Assembly: GCF_032452875.1 (NCBI RefSeq)
Contig: NC_083875.1
Location: forward strand, 77,150,178 to 77,214,177
Direction: 5' to 3'
Origin: Bos javanicus
Lineage: Eukaryota > Chordata > Mammalia > Artiodactyla > Bovidae
DNA length: 64,000 nt
Shown: positions 22,600 through 35,459 of the stretch, one piece after another
Position numbering within the stretch: position 1 is the stretch's first letter
Layout: each line of letters begins with the position of its first letter
Notes under the pieces: model-generated
Database searches by the model: none
What the model was told of the DNA's origin: nothing
The model's input: only the letters and a program-made list of their open reading frames with translations
Position numbers and translations under genes: made by a program

Positions 22600-22725
22600 G
22601 CATACATTCATTCAACAAATGTCTACTGACCTCCTACTTTGACCAAGCGTTGTGTAAAGTGGTGGGTAAGATGGTGGTAACCAAGATAGACCCAAGCCTT
22701 GTCCTCCCAGAGCGTACTTTGTATC
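22600..22725 (-). repeat. L2 LINE 3' end, antisense
   Basis: ATTCATTCAACAAATGTCTA, then CCTCCTACTTTGACCAAGCG and GCCTTGTCCTCCCAGAGCG form the reversed L2 3' end. Confidence 0.6.
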
Positions 22726-23054
22726 ATTACTTTAAACAAGTTCTTCCTTGTGATGTCAGAGGTTTGAGAGATACTGCCAAAGAACTGAGGGCCAGAGAGG
22801 CCTCCTTTCACAAGCATGTGAGAGAAGGGAGTGGAACAGCGAGAAAGAGCATGGGAATCAGTGCTGAAAGGGCCTATAGAACTTTGGTTGCAGTAATATT
22901 CTGGGAGATTTTAGGAGATTCCAGAAAAGAAAAACTATAAATTGAATTGATGGATGCCTCATTTCTCATCTGCTCTGGTGTCTCAGTCCACTCCAGGAAA
23001 AGCTTTTCACTTTTCACTAGGGTGAATCTGCACCCTCCACCACCTCCACCACCA

Positions 23055-23215
23055 GTAATCTAGAGTCTGGCTATTCAAAAGTGCAAACCATGAACTAGCC
23101 ACATGGCCATCATCTGGGAGCACATTAGAAATGCCAGATTCACGAATCAGAATCTGATTTTAACAGGAACCCTAGATGATCCCTGTGCAAGGTACGGTTT
23201 AAGAAGCCTTGATCT
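23055..23215. repeat. MER5-type hAT DNA transposon remnant
   Basis: CATCATCTGGGAGCACATTA, then GAATCAGAATCTGATTTTAA and GGTTTAAGAAGCC follow the MER5A/B order. Confidence 0.55.
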
Positions 23216-23559
23216 AGGAAGGCTTGATTCTCACAAATGATGCAAACGTAAATTTAAAAGGGAAATGTTTTAAGATATTCTTTCCTGATCTCATTAACCC
23301 TCTGTAGACAGTAACTATGGGCTTTTGGAAAACCTTGCATGTTTGGAATAGGTCTTTCTGAAAGTATACTCTTAAAAACATTTTGCTACTTTGTGTCTGT
23401 GCCTTCAAGGGGGTTCCCCAGAATCGAGTATTTCTTTTAAGATCAAACACTCATGCTTCCAAGCTGGAAGAATAAAACCCAAGCTGAGCCCCTGGGGTAG
23501 GTTTGCCCCCCAGCTTCTAGGAGAATGCAGGGGCTTTCTAGGCAGCAGATACTACAGAG

Positions 23560-23730
23560 AAAAGAGCACAGGACTCAGGGGCACAACACTTGAGTTCTAG
23601 GCTTACTTGTGCCACCAAAATATTTATGATCTCAGACAAACCATTTAACTTCTCCAAGACTCAAGTTCCCCTATCTGTAAAATAGAAGCATTGAACAAGG
23701 TGATCCCTGAGGTCTTTCTAGACCAAAGAA
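23560..23730 (+). repeat. MIR SINE
   Basis: TGAGTTCTAGGCTTACTTGT, then CATTTAACTTCTCCAAGACT and CTATCTGTAAAATAGAAGC is the MIR core in sense. Confidence 0.7.
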
Positions 23731-23997
23731 TCTGGAAACATTCCAATGATATGTCCTATTATTTCTTCTTTTTTTGTTTCTGCTTCACTGAGTAACCACA
23801 ATTGGAGGCAGAGAAGGAGGTATAAAAAGGCTATTTAAAAAAAATGACCATTGTCATTAACAGGTAAACTCTGACTTTCACAGGCATTGCACCAAGGGGT
23901 CCCAGCCAGGGCACCCCTGATTCCCTCACTCTACAGTTTTCTCCTGCTTCTTAAAGCAGGAGAGACTGCTTTGCAGACTTGCATGTGACAGCTTCCC

Positions 23998-24150
23998 ATT
24001 TGTTGTTCAGTCACTAAATTGTGTCTGACTCTTTGCAACCCCATGGACTGTAGCACTCCAGGCTTCCCTATCTCACAAAACGTGGTTCCCTGCAATGGCA
24101 AACCACTTCGATATTCTTGCCTTGAGAACTCCATGAACAGTATGAAAAGC
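23998..24150 (-). mobile_element. Mini BovB with 5' inversion
   Basis: About 24003-24076 is the reversed 3' tail of BovB (TTGTTCAGTCACTAAATTGT, GCAACCCCATGGACTGTAGC). About 24077-24150 is BovB 5' region in sense (ATGGCAAACCACTTCGATAT, CCTTGAGAACTCCATGAACA). The two are more than 2 kb apart in an intact element. ACAGCTTCCC before it and AAAGCTCCCA after it resemble a decayed target duplication. Confidence 0.7.
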
Positions 24151-24159
24151 TCCCACTGG

Positions 24160-25524
<1,365 letters not shown>

Positions 25525-25599
25525 CTATATCGAAATCTACTTCCTTTAAAAAATATCTTGCTGCTTGACACTGTCTTGATCTGACTGGATTTTGCATAC
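25525..25599 (-). CDS. FRMD3: FRMD3 internal exon: end of FERM / start of FERM-adjacent region
   Basis: This 75-nt exon completes a Lys codon and encodes YAKSSQIKTVSSSKIFFKGS then RFRY and two bases of Ser. It covers the last residues of the FERM domain and the basic FFKGSRFRYSG motif that opens the FERM-adjacent (FA) region in band 4.1 proteins, where phosphorylation can modulate FERM activity. The acceptor is TTCTTACAG and the donor is TAG|GTGGGT. The exon is symmetric (phase 2 in, phase 2 out), so skipping would keep the frame. A CA/TG microsatellite lies about 120 nt upstream in the transcript. A short 312-bp intron leads to the next exon. Confidence 0.96.
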
Positions 25600-25716
25600 C
25601 TGTAAGAAAAAGCAGAGCAGAGGTGGTATACCACTGCAAAGTCCAAGTGGAACATGCTGTAACGTGTGGTAATCAGATATTTCTGATGGCCAAGAAAGAG
25701 ATATGTTATACTGTTA

Positions 25717-25780
25717 TCTCTCTCTCACACACACACACTCATACTCACACACACACACTCATACTCACACACACACACCC
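25717..25780. repeat. CT/CA microsatellite with repeated CTCATACT interruptions
   Basis: A (CT)n run passes into (CA)n blocks separated twice by CTCATACT. In transcript sense it is TG-rich and lies about 120-180 nt upstream of the 25525-25599 exon. Confidence 0.95.
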
Positions 25781-25799
25781 CTGAAAGAAATGTTTTCAC

Positions 25800-27020
25800 C
25801 ATGTATGTTGCAATCTGGTCTTTTCTATCTGATGTCTTTTCATTACTGTATACGCTGTTGGTGACCCACACATTTGGTATCATAATCTATTACCAGGTCA
25901 TGATCTGCAAAAAGGACCAGGAAATATTGATGATCATCAGGGATTCTTTCCCAGTTTCTGCTGCAGTGACAGGAAGAGAGTGGGCTCAGGCAGAGGGCAT
26001 CATTACATTTTTTTGCTGGGCAGACTTTCTTGCCTGGAGCTCTGCCAGCACTGCAGCAGAAAGCAGTTCCCTGGTGACACAGGTCACTCCCCATGTCACA
26101 TAGAACTCACCTACGGTGTATTTTCTGGGAGATGGCACAGGGGCCATGGAAATGATCACCATGGAAATGATCCCTGGTTTCTGAGTATTAAGATGGGTTA
26201 AGCCACCATGACCCAGTGCCCTTTAAAAGAAACCACACCGGTCGATGACTAAGATACATGAGGAGCAGAAGCCCAGCCAAGCCCTGATTCAGCACCTCTG
26301 AGCCCTTCCCGTAAATACGAGCAAAACACCACCACTCTGAAAGAACAATTCAGAACATGGGCAGTCCAGAGGCCACACATGGGGCATTTGATTCCTGTGA
26401 TACCTCAGGACACCTCAAAGTCAGTCACCTTGAGCCTGATGCAGTTAAACCCAACAAATTAGAAAGACTGGGTCTACAGAGTTCAGGATCATTTTTAACT
26501 ATTGGTCATTACAAAATCTTAATAAAAAAACAAACAGAACAATGAGCTCTATGGAATTCTAAGTAGAGACAATCACACAATGAGGGCTGTGTCTGGAAGG
26601 TTCGGTGAGGGCAGTGAGCTCCATCCCTGAGTCCATGAAGCCTGGCTTCAATCACTTAGCACTATCAACCAAGTGTCTCTTCTGCTCTATGCACCACACA
26701 GCTCAAGACACAAACTTTGCATTCATGGAATGTAACGCCCAGAGGGAAATGGATATTCATCTAGAAACCCCACAAAGAAGAGAACAAAGGTAAATTACAA
26801 GCAGTGGTGCTATGAAAAAAAAGATGCAATTAGAGTATGGGGGTGGTGCTGATCTGATCTGGGGGCCACAGAAGGTGGCCTAAGGAAGAGATCTCCCCTT
26901 CAAGACAGGGAAGGTGTTAACATGGCGGGTGGTGGCTGTGTTCTAGGCAGAAGGCCCAACAGGTAAAAGCCCAGACCCTGAGCACTGGGGGAACTAAGAT
27001 GATCTGATATGCATTTTCCT
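25800..27020. other. Intronic sequence, no gene
   Basis: Unique-looking intronic DNA. No supported gene or RNA; possible old repeat pieces near 26640-26790 that I cannot name. Confidence 0.45.
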
Positions 27021-27031
27021 GTGCTATTATT

Positions 27032-27303
27032 GGAGAAGGCAATGGCATCCCACTCCAGTACTCTTGCCTGGAAAATCCCATGGACGGAGGAGCCTGGTAG
27101 GCTGCAGTCCAGGGGGTCGCGAAGAGTCGGACACGACTGAGCGACTTCACTTTCACTTTTCACTTTCATGCATTGCAGAAGGAAATGGCAACCCATCCAG
27201 CGTTCTTGCCTGGAGAATCCCAGGGACGGGGGAGCCTGGTGGGCTGCCCTCTATGGGGTCGCACAGAGTCAGACACGACTGAAGTGACTTAGCAGCAGTA
27301 GCA
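27032..27303 (+). mobile_element. Bov-A2 dimeric SINE, sense
   Basis: Two BovA monomers in tandem joined by TTCACTTTCACTTTTCACTT: the first from GAGAAGGCAATGGCATCCCA, the second from AGAAGGAAATGGCAACCCAT to the CAGCAGTAGCAG end. GTGCTATTATT (27021-27031) and GTGCTGTTATT (27304-27314) flank it with one mismatch. Confidence 0.92.
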
Positions 27304-27314
27304 GTGCTGTTATT

Positions 27315-28794
27315 ACAACTGTTTTACACAGTCTCACTCACACATTCTCCCCACTAATTTAGTAGGACCTGACCTCGAGCTGTCCTTGTTAAAGATTCGG
27401 TCTTTGTCCTCAAGACAATGTAAAGTCACAAAAAATACTCTTTTGCAAACCATCCAAACACACAGAGAAGAGTACTGGCTACAAAGGATGAATCCAGAGA
27501 GCAAGATAGGCAGGAGAGGGGTCAAGCCCAGGGAGAGGGAATCCTGTCAAGGCAGGGCCCAGAGAAGACAGCATGGGAGCCCTAAAGATAAACAGAGCAC
27601 ATGAAATCCACACCGCAGAGGGGTCTAGATGCCTAGGACAGGCTGCTGGCCAAAGCCAGACTACGGACCACATGCACTCAAGAGGAGAAATGGCCCAGCA
27701 AGCATCACTAATGGAGTCAGCATCGTTGTGCCTCCTCCCCTGAGGATGTGCCTGGTCTGGGCCTCTTTGCTACCCTACCTCCAATCTTAGCCCCAGAGAG
27801 TCACAGGCCTGGACACATTTCCCATCTCAGCAGAGTTGTTGCTCCCAAGTATTCAGAGGTAGGAGGTGAAGAAACTTTTTAAAGCAGTTTCTGCTTTTTT
27901 ACTGTTTTGTTGTTATTGCTCTAGGTTCCTAAGGATGCTCAGGGCAAGATCAACTGCTAAAAAAGCTTACTAGGAGTCCTAATTGTAGTTTTTGAAATTC
28001 AGACTCAACTCTGTACCCATTTTATGGAGGTGTGGCTAGCACAGCAATTCCATAGACAGGGGCTTGTCTAGGGAGCAGTGGGTGGTCTCTCGCCAGTTCA
28101 GCCTCAGCTCCTGCCCTTCCAAGTCCCATGCAGAGGCCACTGCCTCAGAACAGCCTCTTGGTGGGAGGCCTCACAGCGCTCCACTGCATCTACACAAACC
28201 CACCAAGTACGTCAAGGAAAACTGGCTACAAGGCATGTTTCACAGAGAAAGCGAATAGCTGTCTGGTCAGGATGAGAGGAGTGAAAAAAGCATTGGCTTC
28301 TTCTGACAGCTAAGTGCCCTCGACGGTTATTTGTGTGGTTTCACTGGCTCAGAGACACTCTATCCAGAGTGTTACCACCAATCCCCTGCCCTCCCCCAAA
28401 TGTTCAGGGAGACGCCTGATAATGTCTGGGCTGAGATCTTTTATGGAGTTTTAACAGGGGAATTTATTCTGAGAGCGTGAACCTCACAAAACCCCTGGGA
28501 ATTGGGAAATGGACAGCGGGATGGAAGGAAATGAATGAAGGCAAGAGAAAGGTGGCTGGGTCACAGGACACGCATGCAGTTGTGCCCACCTTTGGCTGTA
28601 CATCAGTAGATGCTGGAGCAGGGTTAGGAGTACCAGCTCCCAGGAGCCATCACTGGAGAGGCTCATTCAGTCCCTCTAGATAGGGGCCCGCCTATCTAGC
28701 AGTCATTCCAAGGCCGCCTGCTTGCATCAGAGAACCTTGGCGTCCCCATATTCTCCTTGAATGACTCCCAGGTGGCATTTTACCCCAAAACGCA
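27315..28794. other. Intronic sequence, no gene
   Basis: No supported gene or young repeat. Overlapping small open frames at 28064-28313 lack any conserved pattern. Confidence 0.45.
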
Positions 28795-28937
28795 GGAGCT
28801 CAGGATTCTTTCCTGCTTTTGGTCCTGTGGCCTTTGTCAAGTCATGTAGCTTCTCTGAGCCTTAGTTTCTTTACAAATTTTTTAAAGAATGATGATATTA
28901 GAATACTTAATTCATAGTGTTCTGAGGAGGGTTGAAT
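28795..28937 (+). repeat. MIR SINE
   Basis: TGTCAAGTCATGTAGCTTCT, then GAGCCTTAGTTTCTTTACAA and ATAGTGTTCTGAGGAGGGTT give the MIR core, cut on the right by a Bov-tA. Confidence 0.65.
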
Positions 28938-28939
28938 AA

Positions 28940-29162
28940 GAAGTGCTAAGTCACTTCAGTTGTGTCAGACTCTCTGTGACCCCATAGACTGTAGCGCACC
29001 AGGCTCCTCTCTGTCCATGGGATTTTCCCAGGCAGGAATACTGGAGTGGGTTGCCATATCCTACTCCAGGGGATCTTCCCAACCCAGGGATTGACCCACA
29101 TCTCTTTTGTCTACTGCATTGGCAGGTGGGCTCTTTACCACTAGTGCTACCTGGGAAGCCTT
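28940..29162 (-). mobile_element. Bov-tA SINE, antisense
   Basis: CTAAGTCACTTCAGTTGTGT, then CAGGAATACTGGAGTGGGT, CAACCCAGGGATTGACCC and the reversed head ACCACTAGTGCTACCTGGGA. Confidence 0.9.
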
Positions 29163-29164
29163 AA

Positions 29165-30100
29165 ATGGGACGAAATGGTCTGAAAACACCTAAGTACTCC
29201 TTGCTCATTATATGATACCTTCCCTCCCTCTCTCCCTTCCCCTACCCCTGATATCACTCTCCAAACCTCTGCATTGCCTTCTCACTGTTGAGCTACCAAA
29301 GCCAATTCTCTAAGCTGTGGCCATACCCGGGAACCATGTCAAACACTCTGAAGGCAAATAAAAGAGCTTCAGGCTCCAGCTCTAGCTGACCCGTTCCAGC
29401 TCTCTGTTCCCAGGCTCTCTCATCCATGAGCCCAGAGCAAGCCTTCCTCCCAGTGTAGGCAAGGCGGGCACAGCCTAGTAGCAGTAGCAGTTCCCTCTCC
29501 TCTAGCCTCCTTTCTGGTCTTCCCTCTCCCCACTTCCAGCTCCAGCTACTCATCAAAACCTCAGCACAGAAGCACTGGCTATTCTCAAATCTCTGACCTC
29601 ACAGGGAAATCCAGTCCCCAGTTGACCAGCACCTGACTGGGTGACACCTGTGTATTCATATGGTGGCCTCGTCATTTCTCTCTTTTCTACTGTCACAACT
29701 CTCCCCGCAATCCCCTAGAACTTTTAGGGCAGAGTCACTCTACCTAGAGACCCCTTCTCATGGCGTTACGGAGTTCTGTCCAGTCCTGACACTGAAAGTC
29801 TGATTTAAATGGGATACTCACATTTAAATGTGAGATGTGCATACATACTCACAGTGCCTGGAACAGATAAAGCTTTCTCTGAGTATCAGTGTCATCTGAT
29901 GTACACACAGCACAGCTCTGCAGGAATATGCCCCCACTCACCCCTGCTTCCAGCTTTTTTCTGGTACCTGTTACCACAGGAGCTGAGGATGGAGGTCAGG
30001 TTAGGTGCTGGGGAGACACTGGCTGGTGCTCTAAAGGCCACCTCTAGAACTAACAATACAATTTCCCTTTTCCCTGTGGTTTATAGCTTCTGGAGTAATC
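29165..30100. other. Intronic sequence, no gene
   Basis: Pyrimidine-rich (CCCT/CTCC) stretch around 29218-29250. No supported gene. Confidence 0.45.
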
Positions 30101-30104
30101 ACTG

Positions 30105-30570
30105 TAATAACAATATATGTTATTACTGAGCCCTACTAGGCGCCATTCACCATCCAAAGCACACTGCATTCTCAGTTGCTCAGTCACGTCCGATTCTTTG
30201 CAACTGTATGGACTGAAGCCTGTCAGGCACCTCTGTCTATGGGATTCTCTGGCAAGAATACTGGAGTGGGTTGCTATTTCCTCCTCCAGGGTATCTTCCC
30301 AACCCAGGGAAAAATCCCCCATCTCCTGCATTGCAGGTGGATTCTTTACCATGTGCTTAAATGCACTAATTTATTATTTAAAAATCACTTTAAATACATT
30401 AATTTATTTCATCCTCACAGCTCTCTCATAGGAAGAAGCAATCCACGTTCTTACATAAGGAAACTGAGGCACAGAAGGGTAAATTCACTTAACAACGGTC
30501 ATATCATCGAAGCTGGGGGAACCAGGCTGCAAACCCAGGCTTTTCTGTATTTTTAAAATAATGTCTTGGC
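30105..30570 (-). repeat. MIR SINE split by a Bov-tA
   Basis: TATTACTGAGCCCTACTAGG lies left of the insertion. ATTAATTTATTTCATCCTCA, then ACATAAGGAAACTGAGGCAC and CTGCAAACCCAGG lie to its right, giving an antisense MIR interrupted at about 30172-30352. Confidence 0.7.
30172..30352 (-). mobile_element. Bov-tA SINE, antisense, inside a MIR
   Basis: CAGTTGCTCAGTCACGTCCG, then GGCAAGAATACTGGAGTGGG and CAACCCAGGGAAAAATCCCC. The reversed tRNA-like head is truncated at GATTCTTTACCATG. Confidence 0.88.
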
Positions 30571-30579
30571 CATGCAGGT

Positions 30580-30735
30580 CCTCATACTTCAGAATGCATC
30601 AGAATCACTGGGTGGGCTTTTCAAAAATACAAGGTTCTGATTCAGTAAGTCCGAGTTTGAGCCAGGCCTTTATAACAAGTTCCCCAGAAATGCTGATGCT
30701 GGTCCAGGGACCCAAACTTTGAGAATCACAAGATT
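30580..30735. repeat. MER5-type DNA transposon remnant
   Basis: GAATGCATCAGAATCACTGG, then CCCCAGAAATGCTGATGCTG and TTTGAGAATCACAAG is the MER5 order. Confidence 0.6.
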
Positions 30736-30824
30736 AGAGCATGAAACCCTAGGCTGCAGGCTCACCCCACCTGGAAAAGGTATATTACTACTAACATCAA
30801 GATCCTTCATCCCAGATTCTGAAT

Positions 30825-31215
30825 TTTTAAAATAAAAGCTTTATTGAAATATAATTCACATAACATAATGTTCATCCTTTTAGACTGTACACTTCAGTGG
30901 TTTTCAGTATAATTTACAAAGTTAGAGATTCATAAAAAGTATTTTCATTACCCTCAAAAGAACCTCCCAATACCTATTAGAAGTCCCTTCCTTCTTTCAC
31001 TCCTTAGCATCATGTTTTCAAGTTTCATCCCTGTTGTAGCAGGAATCAGTAGGTACTTCCTCCCTTTTATGGCTCAATAATATTCCATTGTATGGATATA
31101 CCACTTTCCTTTATCCTTTCATCAGTTGATGGGCATCTGTTTTAACTGTGATGAAGAATGCTGCTATGAACACTCGTGACCACATTTTGGTGAGGACTCA
31201 GATTTCAAATTAATT
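30825..31215 (-). mobile_element. Old L1 fragment, antisense
   Basis: AGCTTTATTGAAATATAATT, then CACTTCAGTGGTTTTCAGTA and GGCTCAATAATATTCCATTG is the reversed old L1 3' region. Confidence 0.72.
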
Positions 31216-31229
31216 GGGTCTCAGGTAGG

Positions 31230-31460
31230 GTCCATGTTGTTATTGTTTAAAAGTTCCCCCAGGTGATTCTAATGTGCAGTCAGGCTGAGGATCTCTGGTT
31301 TAGAACCTCATTACTCAAGTGTGGGCCATACACCTGCAGCACAGCATCACCTGGGAGCTTATTAGAAATCTGGACTCCTGGGCCCCACCAAGACCTACTG
31401 AACCAGAATCCACATTCTAACAGGATTTCTGGGTAACTCTCATGCTCACTGAAGTGTGAA
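31230..31460. repeat. MER5-type DNA transposon remnants, two opposed halves
   Basis: CCCCAGGTGATTCTAATGTG on the left and ATCACCTGGGAGCTTATTAG with CTGGGCCCCACC on the right are two MER5-like halves. Confidence 0.6.
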
Positions 31461-32074
31461 AGGTGTCAGTTTAGGGAGATACTCTGGGTCCTTGACGACC
31501 AAGTGTAATACTGTTTCTTTGACAAAATGCACACTAACCCAGACAAGAAATTTATTAGGGATACCTTTATGTCCTGCACAAAATTCCATAGAAAGCTGGG
31601 GACAGAGAGTGTCATTTGAGCTTCCACTGTGTCCCTAGTGCCTAGCACTGTCTCAGCCTAAAGCAGGTGTGAGACAGATTCATCAGAAGAACCACCAGGG
31701 AGACACTGTAGGGAATCTAGTGTGCTTTCAGGGAATCAGTGTCCAGAAATGGCACATCCCAGTGCTCTGGGGGTGGCAGCACCCAGAACGCATGGCAGGG
31801 AGGATGCTCTCAGATGGTGACTGTCTAAGTCTGTGTTGGGGATCCGCAGGGGGTTGGAGCAGGAGGGAGAGTTTCTGTTTCTGGGCTCCGTTCCCAGGCA
31901 GCAGATCTCAGAGCCAGGGCTCTCAAACCTGATCGGTGGCCCCGGGCCAGCTGACAACTAGCAGCACATTCATGTGTTAAAAGCATACTGGGGAATTCTT
32001 GGCCATGGGGCCTCCCTGTTCTCATGACAGGTGAAGTGCAAAGGAGGAAACAAACCACTCCCAACCCAGGAAAC
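31461..32074. other. Intronic sequence, no gene
   Basis: A short L2-like stretch is possible at 31590-31660 (GTCCCTAGTGCCTAGCACTG). No gene supported. Confidence 0.4.
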
Positions 32075-32086
32075 AAGATCAGGGCT

Positions 32087-32520
32087 TTGTGACATGGATA
32101 AATCCAGAGTCAGCCATACAGAGTGAAGACAGAAAGAGAAAAACAAACATCGCATATTAACACATACGTATGAAATCTAGAAAAGTAGAACTGATGAACC
32201 TATTTCCAGGGCAGGAATAGAGATGCAGACATAGAGAACAGACTTGTGGCCAAGGAGAGGGTGGGACAAACTGAGAGAATCGCATTGACATATGTACACT
32301 ACCATGTGTCAAATAGATAGCTAGTGGGAAGCTGCTGTGTGTATAGCAATGGAAGCTCAGCTTGGTGCTCTGCAATCATCTAGAGGGGTGGGACGGGGGG
32401 TGACTCAAGAGGGGGTGACTCAAGAGGTGTGTGTGTGTGTGTGTGTGTAGCTGATTCATGTTGTGCAACAGAAACTAACAACATTGTAAAGAAATTATAC
32501 TTCAATTAAAAAAAAAAAAA
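32087..32520 (+). mobile_element. 5'-truncated bovine-type L1
   Basis: L1 3' end from about TTGTGACATGG to CTTCAATTAAAAAAAAAAAA, including AGAACAGACTTGTGGCCAAG and CAACAGAAACTAACAACATT. AAGATCAG flanks it at 32075-32082 and 32521-32528. A (TG)n run of about 26 nt lies at 32424-32449, preceded by a duplicated GGGGTGACTCAAGA. Confidence 0.85.
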
Positions 32521-32734
32521 AAGATCAGCGCCTTGCTCTGCCGGCCCATATCATGAAGGCCAAAACCATGATCAGCTGGAAGCAGGGCCAGGAAAGGAAG
32601 CAGGCAGTGAAGGAAGCTCTGAGCTTCACAGAGTCAGAGCCCTTCAGAAGCAAAGGGACTGGGCTCTGCAACCAACTGGCACTCAGAAAACATTCCCCAT
32701 TCATGGAGCAGGGAGTCATCATAGTCATAGCAGC

Positions 32735-32945
32735 AGCTACCACTTATTGATGGTCAGTGTGCCTGGCAGGACTAGACACTGCAGGGCAGGGATTACCAAT
32801 TGAATTTTACAGATGAAAAATAAAAATAAGGCTCAAAGTGTTCATTGTTTTGTTTCAGGTCACACGACTAGTAAGCAACAGAATCAAGGTTCAAACCCAA
32901 GTCTGTTGGCCTCCAAAGCCCATTATTCTTAACATGAGGCCACAG
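32735..32945 (-). repeat. MIR SINE, antisense
   Basis: CTACCACTTATTGATGGTCA, then TTTTACAGATGAAAAATAAA and GGTCACACGACTAGTAAGCA to AGGTTCAAACCCAAGTCTG. Confidence 0.75.
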
Positions 32946-33499
32946 TGATACAAGCAAATCATACGTGAGTCCGAGCTCCCTCCTTTCAACAGATGAGCCA
33001 GATGTGGCCAGCCACTGGTTCAAGGTCACACTGCTGGGTCAGGATAAGCTATATCTTTCCTCTTTCTTAAGGAACAGGGATAATTATGGGATAATGGTGG
33101 AACACAATGTTTGGGCAAATCTCAGGTCAGGATAAATATTAGGGATTAGAAGTCTCAATGGGAGAGATGGGGTAGCCTGGCAGAGGTGTTGACGCAAGGA
33201 CCCAGTCAACTCTGTATGGTGCCACCTGTTCTCACAGTTACACTCCTTGGGTCTTCTGAAGCTTCTACAGATGACTGGAAGTGATATCTTTGATATGCCT
33301 ACTTGGCCCATTCAGTGATAGAATTGTCAGACTACTTTGTTAGCTGCCAGATAATAAGCATACTCCAAATGCCCCAAATGGATTCCTTTGATTGTGGGTT
33401 TTCCCGCTTTCTCTCCCCTCTTTTCAATTGTGTTCTTACATTTATTTTACTCCATATACCAACTGACTCTCTCACTCATGATAAAACAATACATGTGCA
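32946..33499. other. Intronic sequence, no gene
   Basis: No supported gene; a possible old repeat that I cannot place. Confidence 0.4.
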
Positions 33500-33640
33500 A
33501 AAACTATTCAATGTCCTGAATAATCAGACTGTGGTGATGGTTGCATAAATTGGTGAATTATACTAAAACCACTGAACTTACACATTAAAACAGTTGATTT
33601 TATAGTATGTGAGTATTATCTCAATTTTTTTTTTTAATGA
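33500..33640 (+). repeat. Old L1 3' end
   Basis: CAGACTGTGGTGATGGTTGC, then AAACCACTGAACTTACACAT and ATGTGAGTATTATCTCAATT match the L1M 3' end. Confidence 0.65.
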
Positions 33641-35240
33641 TTAAAAACAAAAACAAAAATGTGTAGGCTCCAACTAAGACTAAGAGCACCGGACTGTCTG
33701 CCTTTCCTTCTCTCTGCTGTCATGTGAATGGAGTGGTCTAGACATGCTGAGTTTTCAGAGGTCATCAGCTATTCTTTGTTTACCAGTCTTCAAACACTGC
33801 AGGAGACTCACAGATGCCTTGATGTCTTACTGATATGCATCATCATTCCTAGAAGCACAGCATTTTGTGAATCATCTCATCCAAGCGTTTTCAAATTATG
33901 CTCCTGATAGTATCTGCCCAAGACTTGGAAATTCTCATTCCAAACCTGGGAAAGTCATGGGCAAACTCAGACAACTGGTCACCCAACCTCCTGTGGAGCA
34001 GTGAGCAATGAGTCAAGGGTCTCTAGTCCCCAGTCCCAACTTGGTCCCCACCAACAGCACAGCTTCTCTATTTTTATCTTTTTTTACATAGGCTTTGTCT
34101 ACACTTCCTGTGTAAGGAAGAGAGTTCTGTGGCTTAAAAGGGGTTTGAAAAACACTGTTTCAGCCTTCGTTCTCCTGAAGGCCCTTGTAAGCCAAAGCCC
34201 AGGATGATCAGAGATTCAGCAGTTTCAGATGAGTCTAATAAGTAAGACTATTTCAGTGTAGGGGGCCAGGGTGGCAGAGTGGAACAAAATCCACCTGGAT
34301 GAACTCCAGGGGTGAGTGGTGCTGATACCCTAGGCAGGGCTCGCTAGGCTCCTGACTGCGTCCATCACCACTGCTCTTCCAATCAGTAATGATCTCAAAG
34401 AGGAGAAGCTAGAACTTACGGAAAAATCCTAAATTTGAACCTCTTTTGAAACCCGAGAGCTTTATGGATGGTTTCTGAAGTTCTATGCAGCACTGACTTT
34501 CTACGATCCTAGAAGACCCTGATGGCATTCTACCTACAAACCTTTGGCTCTCATCTCTAAACACTGAAGCCTTCTTACCAGGAATATGTGTGACTCTCTG
34601 CCTAAGGTTTATTTTTCTGTTGTTGAGAGCACATACAACCTAACTCAGAGTAAGCCAGAAGTGCTAGAAAGTATTAACTCTACCCTTGTAAGTGTCCCTA
34701 AACTAAAATGAATGGGGAATTGGTAGGTAAACAGACCAACCTCTTTGCCAGTCAGTGGAAGAACTTTGAGGCACATTGTGCAGTCTGCTAGGGTTGCCCA
34801 GCAGACACAGCTGAGTCCAGTGGCTCACAGTAGTAACTACTCAATATCATGCCCTGTATTTCTTGCTTCCCCTCTCCCTCCTCCACTCCCCTATTGGTAC
34901 ATTCAGTAACCATACCCCATTTGCACTAAGCTCTTCCCAAGGTCTGCTTCTAAGGGGGGCACCAACCAAAAACAGATCCTGTGACATGTTGAATGGAAAC
35001 AACAATGCCCCTCCCCCCAAAAGCCCATAGCAATTAGGAAACACCCAGTATAAAGTTCAAGACATGGTCAGGCCAACAGTGGTTGGGAGTCACTCTGAAC
35101 AATGCAACAAATTTATAACTCACTTAAATATAATAAAAAAGGACTATATTAAAAGAAATGAATATGTAGCTGTTTACAAAACATAAAGGACTCCAGAAGT
35201 GCTTTTCAAACCTATGATTAAATGAATAACAGTGACTTAC
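33641..35240. other. Intronic sequence, no gene
   Basis: Unique-looking intronic DNA up to the 35241-35329 exon. No RNA gene or young repeat seen; a MER5-like scrap near 33880-33960 is possible. Confidence 0.4.
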
Positions 35241-35329
35241 TTATAAAAGGCCTGGTTCTCCACCCCACACTTCCAAAGATGCTTGCAGGCAGCTGGTGTT
35301 GAAGTATGAAATGCCAACACGGCTTTTTT
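35241..35329 (-). CDS. FRMD3: FRMD3 internal exon: end of FERM C-lobe
   Basis: This 89-nt exon encodes KKAVLAFHTSTPAACKHLWK then CGVENQAFY and two bases of a Lys codon. The CKHLWKCGVE motif is the C-terminal alpha helix of the FERM C-lobe, where most band 4.1 proteins carry a closely similar lysine, tryptophan and cysteine pattern. The acceptor is ATTTTATTAG with a weak, A-containing pyrimidine tract. The donor is TAA|GTAAGT. Entry phase is 0 and exit phase is 2. Val in KKAVLAF replaces the Met I recall from human. A 9.6-kb intron separates it from the next exon. Confidence 0.96.
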
Positions 35330-35459
35330 CTAATAAAATATAACAAAACAATTAAGGGCACATTAAACACAGTTTAAGTTTTTCATATTTTTCTTTTAAG
35401 AATTTACCTATTTGTATCCCATGGCATATCAAACAGAATTGAAGTAACTTATGCATTAC

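Noticed and set aside
22354..22629. 91-codon plus-strand frame as a gene
   Set aside because: No known pattern, no splice context and a length expected by chance; left unannotated.
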